Shown piece after piece: positions 18,522 through 26,976 of a DNA stretch of 64,000 nucleotides. Location of the stretch: assembly GCF_004359505.1 (NCBI RefSeq), contig NZ_SCWE01000001.1, positions 372,001-436,000 on the forward strand, read 5' to 3'. Within the stretch, counting starts at the first letter, position 1, and every line of letters begins with the position of its first letter. Source of the stretch: Macrococcus hajekii (GTDB lineage: Bacteria; Bacillota; Bacilli; Staphylococcales; Staphylococcaceae). The notes beneath the pieces were generated by a model. The model worked only from the letters and a program-made list of their open reading frames with translations. It searched no databases and was not told where the DNA came from. Position numbers and translations under genes: made by a program.

Positions 18522-19927
18522 TAACAGCTAAACAGCTATGGGCAACACTCTATAGAATTACTCAATATTCAAAGTTTGAACTGAAGCAGCCTGATGAACT
18601 GCTGATGGTCAACAAAAAAGAGAAACGAGTTATCCGTTTTGTCACCGACAAACAGACTGTTCAGTCCCTTGATTTTCTCATTCAAAAAATTAATGATAAT
18701 GCAGTCAGTCGTATAGGCTTCATCCCGAAAAAAATTGATATATATTTAGTTAACCAGCCGGTGCCAGCAGGTCTCTCAGATAGCAGGGTAGAAGTACACG
18801 AGCTAAGCAAGCAGGCAGACCTTCAAACTATGTCGATATCGAAGCCATATCAAGTGCTAAGTAAAATCAAAGCAAGACAGTCGGAGAGCTTTTATAGGAA
18901 GCGGATGGTATCTGATAATATTATTGACCGGGCCATGATAAAATTTACGCCAGTGACTCTATTGCTGCTGCTCATCAATATTGTCATTTTTCTGTTCAAT
19001 CTAGCGCTATCATTCAATGATAAAACGACTGATTTTATTGAAACTGGTGGACTTAGCCATTTTAATTTTGTTCATGGCGAATATTTTAGAGTCATATCCT
19101 CCATGTTTTTGCATTTTGATTTTTCGCATCTTCTTTTTAATATGATGTCGCTCTACATATTCGGGAAACTTGTTGAGTATTTCTATGGTTCATTACGATT
19201 TATAGTGATTTATATAGTAAGTGGTCTGTTCGGCAACTTATTGTCCCTGTCTTTTGAGACAACTGCATTTTCTGTAGGAGCAAGTGGTGCAATCAGTGGT
19301 TTACTAGGCGCATTATTTGCATATATGCTGGTCAGCCGTCGCTTCGATAAAAAAATGCTTATTCAGACAGCTATAGGACTGATTATTTTTCTGTTGCTCA
19401 GTAATCTATTCTCGAACGTTAATAATTGGGCTCATTTTGGTGGCCTATTCAGTGGTTTCTATATGGGTCTTTTGCTCTATACTTACCGTCAATCGCGACA
19501 ATATTGTTACATGATGATCGCGGGTCTCTTCTTTATTACTATACTGCTGTTCATGAATATTTTTAGTGTGAAGGAAGAACATATTTATAATGATATGACA
19601 CGGCAAGCTATGCAAGAGGGAGATTTTAAAAAGGCTGAGAAAATCTCAAGAGCAGTTTTTGACAAAGGTTTTGAAGATGATGAGACCTATCATCTCAATG
19701 GTCTGATTAAATCACATAATATTTCCCTTGCAGAAGGAATTGCAGAGTGGAAAAAAGGTCTTAAAATATATCCTGAATCTCCTACGCTCAACTATCAGAT
19801 GGCACTTGCAATGCGCGCCACTGATGATTATAAAGAAGCCGATAAATATTTAAAAAATGCAGAAAAATATATAAAAAAACAAGATATAAAAGACCTCAAA
19901 AAAGAACTGAAAGTTTTTGGTGATTGA
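18518..19927 (+). CDS. gluP: Rhomboid family intramembrane serine protease with TPR tail
   Basis: Membrane protease of 469 residues, orthologous to B. subtilis GluP (YqgP) by architecture and neighbourhood. A soluble N-terminal domain of about 140 residues precedes six or seven membrane helices (about 147-350). The catalytic dyad is Ser256 in GASGAISG and His306 in NWAHFGG; HLLFNMMSLYIFG carries the conserved Asn. The C-terminal 100 residues look like tetratricopeptide repeats. It overlaps the cyclo-ligase upstream and is followed by yqgQ and glcK. Confidence 0.92.
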   Translation: MITAKQLWATLYRITQYSKFELKQPDELLMVNKKEKRVIRFVTDKQTVQSLDFLIQKINDNAVSRIGFIPKKIDIYLVNQPVPAGLSDSRVEVHELSKQADLQTMSISKPYQVLSKIKARQSESFYRKRMVSDNIIDRAMIKFTPVTLLLLLINIVIFLFNLALSFNDKTTDFIETGGLSHFNFVHGEYFRVISSMFLHFDFSHLLFNMMSLYIFGKLVEYFYGSLRFIVIYIVSGLFGNLLSLSFETTAFSVGASGAISGLLGALFAYMLVSRRFDKKMLIQTAIGLIIFLLLSNLFSNVNNWAHFGGLFSGFYMGLLLYTYRQSRQYCYMMIAGLFFITILLFMNIFSVKEEHIYNDMTRQAMQEGDFKKAEKISRAVFDKGFEDDETYHLNGLIKSHNISLAEGIAEWKKGLKIYPESPTLNYQMALAMRATDDYKEADKYLKNAEKYIKKQDIKDLKKELKVFGD

Positions 19928-19928
19928 T

Positions 19929-20120
19929 ATGCAAACCTTTTATGATGTTCAACAGTTACTCAAAAAATTTGGACTGATTATTTATTTCAAGGATGAATTG
20001 AATACCATTGAAATGATGAATCAGGAATTGAAAGATTTACATCGGAGCGGCCTGATTTCTAATGAAGAATTCATGCAGGCACGTCTCATACTAAATCAGA
20101 GAAAGATGGGGAAATTATGA
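19929..20120 (+). CDS. yqgQ: YqgQ family small protein (DUF910)
   Basis: Helical cytoplasmic protein of 63 residues starting MQTFYDVQQLLKKFG; the pattern YDVQQLLKKFG...IYF and LHRSGLISNEEFMQARLIL is that of YqgQ. Function unknown, but it is nearly always found immediately upstream of glucokinase. Its stop overlaps the glcK start by four bases. The RBS (TTTGGTGAT) is modest, so translational coupling to the rhomboid gene is likely. Confidence 0.85.
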   Translation: MQTFYDVQQLLKKFGLIIYFKDELNTIEMMNQELKDLHRSGLISNEEFMQARLILNQRKMGKL

Positions 20121-21076
20121 TTATACTGGCTGCTGATATCGGTGGTACAACATGTAAACTCGGTGTCCTATCAGAGGAGCTGACTATACTGCATAAGTGG
20201 GAGATTCCGACGCAGACAGGTCAGGAGGGTGAAAGGATTTTAAGAGATATATATGAATCTTTTAAAAAGAATGCAGCACATAAACACTATGATATGGATG
20301 AAGTCCTTGGAATAGGCCTGGGGGTTCCTGGTCCTGTTGACTTTGACAAAGGCACTGTTAACGGTGCTATTAACCTTAACTGGTCCGGCGTAAAACATGT
20401 CAAAGATGAATTTGAGAAACTAAGCGGAAAACCTGTTTTCATTGATAATGACGCCAATGTAGCGACTTTGGGTGAAAAATTCAAAGGAGCTGGACAAAAT
20501 GAAGCTAACGTCGTCTGTCTGACATTGGGTACAGGTGTAGGCGGCGGTATTATCGCGAATAATGAACTGGTTCACGGTCATAATGGGTCGGGCGGGGAGC
20601 TCGGTCACTTTAAAGTGGATCAGAAAGAACGTTTCCAGTGTAATTGCGGACTCAAAGGCTGTCTTGAGACAGTCGCAAGTGCTACTGGAGTCATCAATCT
20701 TACTTATCATTATTATAAAGAACTGCAGTTCAAAACGAGTCTGGAAGAAGCTATTCAAGCAAAGGAAGTACAGGCTAAAATGGTGTTCGATGCTGCAAAA
20801 GATGGGGATGAGTTCGCTACATATGTGATCAGAAAAGTTGCGAGTCATCTTGCTTATGCCATTAGTGTAATCAGTGTAATGACTAATCCAAAATATATTA
20901 TCATTGGAGGCGGGGTTTCTAAAGCAGGTCATTTCCTGATTCAGCACATTGAAACCGAGTATCAAAAAATGACATTTAAACCGGCGCTGAAAGGTACTCA
21001 GATTGTAACAGCAGAACTTGGAAATGATGCAGGTATGATTGGAGCCGCAGGGTTAATCAAACAATATGTGAAGTGA
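20117..21076 (+). CDS. glcK: ROK-family glucokinase
   Basis: Phosphorylates glucose to glucose-6-phosphate in the cytoplasm; 319 residues. The ATP phosphate-binding loop is AADIGGTTCKLG near residue 5. The catalytic Asp lies in IDNDANVATLGE. The ROK zinc motif is GHFKVDQ with CNCGLKGCLE near residue 175. The second GxGxG-type adenine site is IIIGGGVSKAG. Product feeds glycolysis and, through Zwf and Gnd in this window, the pentose phosphate pathway. Confidence 0.95.
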   Translation: MIILAADIGGTTCKLGVLSEELTILHKWEIPTQTGQEGERILRDIYESFKKNAAHKHYDMDEVLGIGLGVPGPVDFDKGTVNGAINLNWSGVKHVKDEFEKLSGKPVFIDNDANVATLGEKFKGAGQNEANVVCLTLGTGVGGGIIANNELVHGHNGSGGELGHFKVDQKERFQCNCGLKGCLETVASATGVINLTYHYYKELQFKTSLEEAIQAKEVQAKMVFDAAKDGDEFATYVIRKVASHLAYAISVISVMTNPKYIIIGGGVSKAGHFLIQHIETEYQKMTFKPALKGTQIVTAELGNDAGMIGAAGLIKQYVK

Positions 21077-21087
21077 GGGTATAAATT

Positions 21088-21399
21088 ATGGCAATTGTAG
21101 ATGTAGTGGTCATTCCGTTGAATGAGAAATCAGTGAGTGTCAGTGAGTATATTGCAGACATACAAAATATTCTAAAGGCTAAGAAGGAAAAAGGACTGAT
21201 TGACTATCAGTTGACACCGATGAGTACTTTGATTGAAGGTGACTTATCAGTATTGCTGGAAGTAATAGGTGAAATTCACGAAGCACCTTTTAATAAAGGA
21301 GTTAAACGTGTATGTACTAACATTCGAATTGACGACAGACGTGATATTACAAGAAAAATGAGTGATAAACTGGACTCAGTCAATAAACATCTCAAATAA
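21088..21399 (+). CDS. MTH1187/YqgV-family thiamine-binding-type protein
   Basis: Protein of 103 residues with the ferredoxin-like fold of the MTH1187/YkoF-like (DUF77) family: VDVVVIPLNEKSVSVSEYIADI at the start and LIDYQLTPMSTLIEGDLSVLLEVIGEIHEAPF in the middle. Some members bind thiamine or its degradation products, but the role of this one is not shown. It sits last in the glcK operon before a bidirectional terminator. Confidence 0.82.
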   Translation: MAIVDVVVIPLNEKSVSVSEYIADIQNILKAKKEKGLIDYQLTPMSTLIEGDLSVLLEVIGEIHEAPFNKGVKRVCTNIRIDDRRDITRKMSDKLDSVNKHLK

Positions 21400-21427
21400 A
21401 AAAAGACGATAAATATCGTCTTTTTTT
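21398..21427. terminator. Bidirectional terminator
   Basis: AAAAAAAGACGATA, loop AA, TATCGTCTTTTTTT. Shared by the thiamine-binding-type gene and the convergent DUF2759 gene. Confidence 0.85.
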
Positions 21428-21665
21428 AGTGGTGTAAAATAGGATAACCATAAGTCAGAATAGTAGCGATTGAAAAGAAGCCGAATGATGCGGCAGCTAA
21501 TAAACCGAAGATGATTCCTAGAATATTTTTAGTTTTGAATGAATACATTAACCCTTTAAGCGCCAATAAGAAAACTAAGAACATTAGAATCGCGAAAAAG
21601 TTTACACCGATATGAATATCGATGCCGAAAAGTTTGCCCAATTTGCCTGTATCAATAAATGGCAT
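21426..21665 (-). CDS. DUF2759 small membrane protein (YqgW-like)
   Basis: Protein of 79 residues with two hydrophobic helices (about 18-38 and 47-72) and a polar N-terminus. Sequence character and location between yqgV and the metallo-hydrolase match B. subtilis yqgW. Function unknown. It is a single gene on the minus strand. Confidence 0.7.
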   Translation of the reverse strand: MPFIDTGKLGKLFGIDIHIGVNFFAILMFLVFLLALKGLMYSFKTKNILGIIFGLLAAASFGFFSIATILTYGYPILHH

Positions 21666-21758
21666 AGTATGACCCCCAACATTATTTCATTTATTATCAC
21701 TAATTATTGTATAATTAATATTAGCGTTTGTCGAGTTTAATTTTAAGGAGACTAAAGG

Positions 21759-22376
21759 ATGAAAATACATGTATTATGTCTGGGTCCTATTCAGACAAAC
21801 TGTTATTTTGTAGAAAATGAAGAATCAATTCTTGTCATTGATCCGGGTGCCGAGTATGAGAGAATAGAAAAACAGCTTGAAGCAATCGGTAAGCCTGTTG
21901 CAGCTATCTTGCTGACACATGCCCATTTTGATCATATTGGGGCGGTTGATGCACTTGTAGCAGATACTGAGGCAACGGTTTATATTGGTCAGGAAGAACA
22001 ATACTGGTTAGCTGATCCAGAATCAAACGGTTCACTCAAATTTAAATCTTATGGCTTAGACGAGATTGTATCAAGAACTAAACCGGAAATCATCAGACCC
22101 GGTAAGAAGTCCGTCGGAACGTTTAAATTTGATGTTATACATACACCAGGACATTCACCTGGCAGTGTCAGTTATATCTTTAAAGATTTTGCAGTAGTAG
22201 GGGATACATTATTTAAAGAAGGTATCGGCCGCACTGACTTAAAGGAAGGTAATCTGCAGCAATTGATGAATAGCATCGATCAACTGCTTGAACTGCCAGA
22301 TGAGATGACGATATATCCGGGACATGGACCTAAAACAACTATTCAGTATGAAAGTGATAATAATCCATATCTATAA
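21759..22376 (+). CDS. Metallo-beta-lactamase fold hydrolase (YqgX-like, glyoxalase II family)
   Basis: Protein of 205 residues with the binuclear zinc motif THAHFDH near residue 55, then HTPGHSPGS, VVGDTLF and YPGHGP as later metal ligands. This pattern is that of hydroxyacylglutathione hydrolase-like enzymes; in bacillithiol-using Firmicutes such proteins may act on bacillithiol thioesters or persulfides, which is inference here. AAGGAG precedes the ATG. Monocistronic with its own terminator. Confidence 0.88.
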   Translation: MKIHVLCLGPIQTNCYFVENEESILVIDPGAEYERIEKQLEAIGKPVAAILLTHAHFDHIGAVDALVADTEATVYIGQEEQYWLADPESNGSLKFKSYGLDEIVSRTKPEIIRPGKKSVGTFKFDVIHTPGHSPGSVSYIFKDFAVVGDTLFKEGIGRTDLKEGNLQQLMNSIDQLLELPDEMTIYPGHGPKTTIQYESDNNPYL

Positions 22377-22407
22377 AAAAAGCCTCAAGCATATGCTCGA
22401 GGTTTTT
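22375..22407. terminator. Bidirectional terminator
   Basis: AAAAAAAGCCTC.AGCAT/ATGCT.GAGGTTTTTTT hairpin with one internal mismatch, shared by the MBL gene and the convergent DUF2626 gene. Confidence 0.8.
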
Positions 22408-22656
22408 TTATTTATGCATCCCGAAACCTGGTTCCAATAGGAATGTAGAATAATAAGTGAAGCCGACCCAGCAGATAACTAGATATGCTGCAAAGATATA
22501 CATATACATTCTTTCAGAAAGATTTAAATAGCCAAGAAGGATGAAGAAGCCTGTCTGCGCAACAAATATGAAAGCAACGATATCCATGCCGCCTACATAG
22601 AACATTACTGCAAAAATAGCTGTCCAGAATCCTAAAGTTTTATAAACTTTATCCAT
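22408..22656 (-). CDS. DUF2626 small membrane protein (YqgY-like)
   Basis: Protein of 82 residues with about three hydrophobic segments (10-25, 27-45, 50-72) and an aromatic-rich composition (FTYYSTF). Length, sequence pattern and location between the MBL hydrolase and comGA match YqgY/DUF2626 of Bacillales. Function unknown. Single minus-strand gene. Confidence 0.72.
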   Translation of the reverse strand: MDKVYKTLGFWTAIFAVMFYVGGMDIVAFIFVAQTGFFILLGYLNLSERMYMYIFAAYLVICWVGFTYYSTFLLEPGFGMHK

Positions 22657-22855
22657 TTAATGTTCCCCTCTCTAATCAATCAGTTCATGTCACTTATTAT
22701 TATAAAGTTTGTCACAATAGATGTAAACCTAATTTTGACTTCAAAATAAAGGTAAAAGACCTCTTAAATATAAATTAAAAAATTTATTCATTCAATATTT
22801 GATAAACATTAAAGATTTCTTCTTATTTTTTCGATTATTAGTCAGGGAGGGATTT

Positions 22856-23830
22856 ATGAAAGAAATCGTAGAAGAGATTATTGCAGGTGGAATCAGAAGG
22901 CAGGCTTCGGATATTCATTTTATTCCATCTTCTGGCGTAGTCTTCCTGAAGATGAGACTGGATGGTCAGATTGAACTGATTGATCAGATGGAGATTGACG
23001 ACTATGAAAAAATGCTCGCATATATGAAGTTTGTCTCAAATCTTAACGTAAGCGAGCGTAAGAAAAGTCAGAGTGGGATGCTTGAACATATTTTTGAAGG
23101 CAAACTTTATCATATTCGCCTGTCTACATTACCGCAATCTGTAGGCAGTGAAGCCATCGTGCTTAGGATACTGAAAGCAGAATTTACAGCGCATCATCTG
23201 CTGGAGAATCATCTGCTCTATGCCATGATGAAATTGTCCCATGGCCTGATATTGATTACCGGTCCAACTGGAAGCGGCAAGAGTACATTGATGTACCATC
23301 TGCTTGCCTATGCACGTGATCAACTCAACCGTCAGATTATCACAATAGAAGATCCTGTTGAACAGACGCTGAGCGGGACGATTCAGGTGAATGTTAATGA
23401 CAAGGCGGGTATCACCTATCGTAATTCTTTTAAAGCAATACTGCGCTGTGATCCTGACATTATTATGATTGGTGAGATAAGAGATGAGGAGACGGCCAAA
23501 CAAGTCATTAATGCTGCACTAAGCGGCCATCTCGTCCTGTCAACGCTGCACGCCAGTCATTCATTAGGAGCTGTTGAACGGCTGCTTGAGATGGGGGTTC
23601 AAAAATCCGAAATTCGTCAGGCAGTGCAGCTCATTACTAATCAGCGACTAGTCAAATACAGTGCTGGCAGACAGCTGGTGCTGGAATTTCTCAGTCAGAG
23701 CCAGATACACAGTTATTTAGAACATAAGAAAATAGCTGATTACATCACGCTTGACCAGCAGATTGAAGATTTATATCGTGACTCGACAATTCCTCTATCA
23801 GAACTGGAGAAACATCGTGTGGTCTTCTAA
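22856..23830 (+). CDS. comGA: Competence pseudopilus ATPase ComGA
   Basis: Secretion-type (GspE/PilB) ATPase of 324 residues that powers assembly of the competence pseudopilus on the cytoplasmic face. Walker A GPTGSGKST is near residue 140, Asp box IEDPVEQ follows, and Walker B-like DPDIIMIGEIRDEETA contains the catalytic Glu. The ATG at 22856 has a strong GGGAGGG RBS; an earlier in-frame TTG at 22799 does not. First gene of a seven-gene comG operon. The 200-bp AT-rich upstream region shows no clean ComK box pair by eye. Confidence 0.94.
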   Translation: MKEIVEEIIAGGIRRQASDIHFIPSSGVVFLKMRLDGQIELIDQMEIDDYEKMLAYMKFVSNLNVSERKKSQSGMLEHIFEGKLYHIRLSTLPQSVGSEAIVLRILKAEFTAHHLLENHLLYAMMKLSHGLILITGPTGSGKSTLMYHLLAYARDQLNRQIITIEDPVEQTLSGTIQVNVNDKAGITYRNSFKAILRCDPDIIMIGEIRDEETAKQVINAALSGHLVLSTLHASHSLGAVERLLEMGVQKSEIRQAVQLITNQRLVKYSAGRQLVLEFLSQSQIHSYLEHKKIADYITLDQQIEDLYRDSTIPLSELEKHRVVF

Positions 23831-24851
23831 TAAATTAAAACAATATGATGATGATTTTTTGATTAGATTATCAGAACTCAGTGACAGTGGCTTTACGCAG
23901 TACGAAGCGGTCAGCTTTCTTTTCAGTCAATATGACAGTGTCAAAACAGATGTAAAAGAAGAGTGTCTTCATCAGCTGAAGGAAGGCAAGCAATTAAGCG
24001 ATATACTGGCCGGCTTGAATTATAGCAATCAGACGATACTGCAAGTTTACTTTGCTGAGCAGTATGGAGATATCAATCATTCACTGAAAGAGTGCTACCA
24101 GTACAGCCTGTCACAGAAAAAAAGCAGACAGCAGTTTCTTAAAACCATTCAATATCCTCTTATCCTCATGATCATTTTTTTTGGACTCATCATGGTTGTG
24201 AATCAGACGGTACTGCCCCAATTTAAAAGTATGTATGATTCAATGGGTATAACCATTTCTGCTGAACTTCAAGTGATGACTTCTATCTTATTTATGATGC
24301 CAAGAATAATAGTTATCCTATTTTTCGTCATCATAGTTTTGCTGATTCTCTACTTTCTAGTCTATAGACGCGCAGCGATTGCAACGAAACTATGGCTGTT
24401 AAGAAAGATTCCTGTTATTAACAGCTTATATCGCAAGTTATTGACGTATCGATTTTCTCTCGAGCTTTCTTTTTTTCTATCGAATGGCATCACGATGCTT
24501 AAGATTATCGAAATATTTAAACAGCAGGATAAAGATATCATTCTTAAATACATCGGCGAACAGATTGATGATGCATTATTACAAGGATATCCATTGCCAG
24601 ATGCTGTAAGCCGTATCAATCTGTTTGAAAAATCCATGATTCATTTTATTCATCATGGTGAACGGAACTCCAGATTAGAGATTGAACTTAAATACTATTC
24701 CGATTATATTTTCAGGAAATTTGAGCTGCAGATTATGCAATATATTAAATGGATTCAACCGGTTGTATTCTTTTTACTTGCATTGCTGATCATTACGCTA
24801 TATCTCGTTATTATTTTACCGATGCTACAGATGATGAGCGGCATCCAATAG
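23817..24851 (+). CDS. comGB: Competence pseudopilus membrane platform ComGB
   Basis: GspF/PilC-type polytopic protein of 344 residues: cytoplasmic helical domain, membrane helices near 115-140, 165-190 and 305-335, and a second GspF domain between. A GTG at 23817 with GGAG seven bases upstream is the best start, overlapping the end of comGA by 14 bases. Two conserved halves (QYDDDFLIRLSEL... and RFSLELSFFLSNGITMLK...) are typical of the family. Confidence 0.9.
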   Translation: MWSSNKLKQYDDDFLIRLSELSDSGFTQYEAVSFLFSQYDSVKTDVKEECLHQLKEGKQLSDILAGLNYSNQTILQVYFAEQYGDINHSLKECYQYSLSQKKSRQQFLKTIQYPLILMIIFFGLIMVVNQTVLPQFKSMYDSMGITISAELQVMTSILFMMPRIIVILFFVIIVLLILYFLVYRRAAIATKLWLLRKIPVINSLYRKLLTYRFSLELSFFLSNGITMLKIIEIFKQQDKDIILKYIGEQIDDALLQGYPLPDAVSRINLFEKSMIHFIHHGERNSRLEIELKYYSDYIFRKFELQIMQYIKWIQPVVFFLLALLIITLYLVIILPMLQMMSGIQ

Positions 24852-24864
24852 GAGGAGAACAGTA

Positions 24865-25209
24865 TTGAAGAAATTAAAGGCTAAAATGAAAAATGGTGTT
24901 AAAAAAACCTTCAGAAGTGATGATGGATTTACATTGATTGAGATGCTGCTTGTTTTACTCGTGATATCAGTACTGATTATTATCATCATTCCGAATATCG
25001 CAAAGCAGTCTGATAATGTACAGAATACAGGATGTACGGCTCAAGTGAAAATGGTGCAGGGGCAGATCGAGGCTTATAAACTTCAATCCGGTAAAATACC
25101 AGCCACTGTGGATGAATTAGTGCCTGATTTTCTGAAAACGAATCAGACGTCATGTAAAAATGGTAAGAAAATAAATATTGTTAATGGCGAAGCAGTTGCA
25201 GAAGGCTGA
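24865..25209 (+). CDS. comGC: Major pseudopilin ComGC
   Basis: Major subunit of the competence pseudopilus, 114 residues. The class III leader ends at the ComC processing site in DDGFTLIEMLLVLL (cleavage after Gly) and a 20-residue hydrophobic helix follows. Two Cys (in TGCTAQ and TSCKNG) may form a disulfide. The start is TTG, directly supported by AGGAGG nine bases upstream. The prepilin peptidase comC is not in the window. Confidence 0.93.
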   Translation: MKKLKAKMKNGVKKTFRSDDGFTLIEMLLVLLVISVLIIIIIPNIAKQSDNVQNTGCTAQVKMVQGQIEAYKLQSGKIPATVDELVPDFLKTNQTSCKNGKKINIVNGEAVAEG

Positions 25210-25630
25210 TTCGGCATTTAGTTACATCGAAATGCTGCTCATCATATTAATCATGCTCATCATGATTCATGTGGTGAGCTATCATTCATTTGATACTAAA
25301 AAAGCAGCAGTCGCTGAAAGCAATCAGGAGTTTCTATCAGTCATCACTTATTATCAGACGCTTGCAATGTCATCGGGTCAATCTATCACACTATCTTTTT
25401 TACCTGGTAGTGAAGATGTGCTGATTGAATCACAGAAGTTAGGTATTGATACGAAATATCATCTTCACAACGGCTATATTTACAGAGGAAATAGTATCTA
25501 TAATTCGGAAATTACTTTTAGAGGAGATACAATCAATCGCGGGGCAACTATCACCTATTTTATTAACCAGCAACGCTTTGAACTTGTTTTTCAGCTGGTG
25601 AGAGGAAGGATTCGGATTGAAAGCAAATAA
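25184..25630 (+). CDS. comGD: Minor pseudopilin ComGD
   Basis: Minor pseudopilin of 148 residues. The processing site reads KADSAFSYIEMLLIILI: Ala, not Gly, precedes the Phe, as is usual in ComGD of staphylococci and bacilli. A hydrophobic helix follows and then a beta-rich globular domain. The ATG at 25184 lies inside the end of comGC, so the genes overlap by 26 bases. Confidence 0.87.
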   Translation: MAKQLQKADSAFSYIEMLLIILIMLIMIHVVSYHSFDTKKAAVAESNQEFLSVITYYQTLAMSSGQSITLSFLPGSEDVLIESQKLGIDTKYHLHNGYIYRGNSIYNSEITFRGDTINRGATITYFINQQRFELVFQLVRGRIRIESK

Positions 25631-25847
25631 AGGCTTTCTACTGGTTGACTCGATGCTTGCAATGTCTATCGTTGTTCTCATCTGCATGGTCATTTTACCG
25701 ATGCTACAGACGATGCAACATCACTATGAACAGGCATACCAAGAAGTGCAGCATTATAGAGAATTTTATGTAGAGATAAAGGGAGGTGCGCAAGTTCATG
25801 AAGTACAGCGGCAGTTGTGTACACAGCAGAGATGTATCCCTGAATGA
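25617..25847 (+). CDS. comGE: Minor pseudopilin-like ComGE
   Basis: Short protein of 76 residues with a type IV pilin-like N-terminus (KGFLLVDSMLAMSIVVLICMVILP) and a Gln/His-rich tail with two Cys. Position between comGD and comGF and the KGFLLVDSM motif identify ComGE. The start is a TTG inside comGD. It overlaps comGF. Confidence 0.8.
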   Translation: MKANKGFLLVDSMLAMSIVVLICMVILPMLQTMQHHYEQAYQEVQHYREFYVEIKGGAQVHEVQRQLCTQQRCIPE

Positions 25848-26253
25848 AGGATTTACACTTATTGAAATGTTATTGAACCTTGCGATAGCAGTGACATTAA
25901 TCAGTATTTTCCCTCTGATTATTTCGAATATCGCAAATTTCAAGGCGATATCAAGCGATAATAATGATATCAATGTAGAGCTGTGTCTGAGGGACATTCT
26001 ATCTGAAACAAGACAGATGTCTCTTGCCATTGAAGGAGGTAGTCTGATTGGTACTGACAATAGCACACATAAGACCTACAGCTATTCATTTCATCAGTTG
26101 AGGCTGGTGAGAAAAGTAGACGGAAGTGGCTATATCATCCTACTTGAACAAGTTAAAAATGCAAGATTTTTTAAAGAAAATAACCATTTCTATATACAGC
26201 TGGAATGGAAGGATAAATGGAGGATGAAGAATGAAAAGTTTCAGATCAGATGA
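25798..26253 (+). CDS. comGF: Minor pseudopilin ComGF
   Basis: Minor pseudopilin of 151 residues with the processing motif NEGFTLIEMLLNLAIAV, a hydrophobic helix, and a beta-rich C-terminal part (LRLVRKVDGSGYIILLEQVKNARF). GGGAGG at 25781-25786 sits 11 bases before the ATG at 25798; an upstream GTG at 25786 overlaps that RBS and is rejected. Overlaps comGE (50 bases) and comGG (23 bases). Confidence 0.85.
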   Translation: MKYSGSCVHSRDVSLNEGFTLIEMLLNLAIAVTLISIFPLIISNIANFKAISSDNNDINVELCLRDILSETRQMSLAIEGGSLIGTDNSTHKTYSYSFHQLRLVRKVDGSGYIILLEQVKNARFFKENNHFYIQLEWKDKWRMKNEKFQIR

Positions 26254-26407
26254 AGGTATTATGTTTCCTTTTGCGCTTATACTTTTGATGATTGTCTTGT
26301 TCTATGTCAGTTCCTATAGTGTCAGATATACGGTAAAATTAAATACACTGGATAATATTAAAATGTATTATAAGCAGGAGATATCAACGGAATTGAGGGA
26401 TAAATAG
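26231..26407 (+). CDS. comGG: Short ComGG-like minor pseudopilin
   Basis: Open frame of 58 residues with N-terminal SFRSDEGIMFPFALILLMIVLFYVSS: a polar head, a Glu before the hydrophobic helix as in pilins, and a basic tail. It has no LIE processing motif, as is usual for ComGG. It is much shorter than the B. subtilis protein (about 120 residues) but complete, with ATG, upstream GGATGA and stop. It ends exactly where aroK begins. Identity rests on position and shape. Confidence 0.7.
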   Translation: MKSFRSDEGIMFPFALILLMIVLFYVSSYSVRYTVKLNTLDNIKMYYKQEISTELRDK

Positions 26408-26905
26408 GTGGCTATTGTACTGATAGGTTTCATGGGCGCTGGTAAAACAACACTTGGACAGGCACTCGCTGAACAGTTAAATATAAAATTGATTGATCTA
26501 GATGGCTATATTGAAAATAAAGAAGGACGCACAATTCGAGAGATATTTAAGGAGGAGGGAGAGGAGAAGTTCAGAACGTTAGAAACGACTGCCTTAAGAC
26601 ACTGGCTGGATGAAAATGTAATCATTGCAACCGGTGGAGGCATTGTAGAGAAAGAGCAGAACATACATAGTCTGAAAAAAAATAAATATAATATTTGGTT
26701 GAACCCGAGCTTCGATGAAATGTATAAACGTGTCAGCAATGACTCAAGCCGACCTAATGCATCGGGTTCTTCATATTTACAAATTAAAGAGTTGTACAAC
26801 AGCCGCTATTCACGATATAATGAAATCGCATTCATACAAGTGGATACGAGTCATTCGATTGCTGTATGCCTCGGCGAAATCATTTCAGCGATTTATCCTG
26901 ACTGA
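26408..26905 (+). CDS. aroK: Shikimate kinase
   Basis: Phosphorylates shikimate at position 3 in aromatic amino acid synthesis; 165 residues. Walker A LIGFMGAGKTTLG at the N-terminus, shikimate-binding DLDGYIE near 33, FRTLE and ATGGGIV near 77. The start is GTG, immediately after the comGG stop. Coupling to the comG operon by position is shared with staphylococci. The C-terminus is normal for the family. Confidence 0.93.
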   Translation: MAIVLIGFMGAGKTTLGQALAEQLNIKLIDLDGYIENKEGRTIREIFKEEGEEKFRTLETTALRHWLDENVIIATGGGIVEKEQNIHSLKKNKYNIWLNPSFDEMYKRVSNDSSRPNASGSSYLQIKELYNSRYSRYNEIAFIQVDTSHSIAVCLGEIISAIYPD

Positions 26906-26976
26906 AGATAGGTCCATCTTGTAGCAAAACCTATTAGAGATAATAGGTGAATCAAACATTTAATGGAGGAGAAAAA

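Noticed and set aside
20420-20965. Long open frame (181 codons) on the minus strand inside glcK
   Set aside because: Antisense to a gene with complete ROK motifs; no RBS and Cys/Ser/Ile-rich nonsense composition.
21726-21736. TTTGTCGAGTT upstream of the MBL hydrolase as a Spo0A box
   Set aside because: Matches the TGTCGAA core at 6 of 7 positions, which is expected by chance in 64 kb; position downstream of the -10 is unremarkable.
22657-22855. ComK box or sigma-H promoter upstream of comGA
   Set aside because: Several A and T runs exist but no pair of AAAA-N5-TTTT boxes at the known spacings, and no convincing sigma-H -35/-10.
26906-26976. Glycine riboswitch upstream of gcvT
   Set aside because: The leader between aroK and gcvT is only about 70 bases and shows no tandem aptamer structure.
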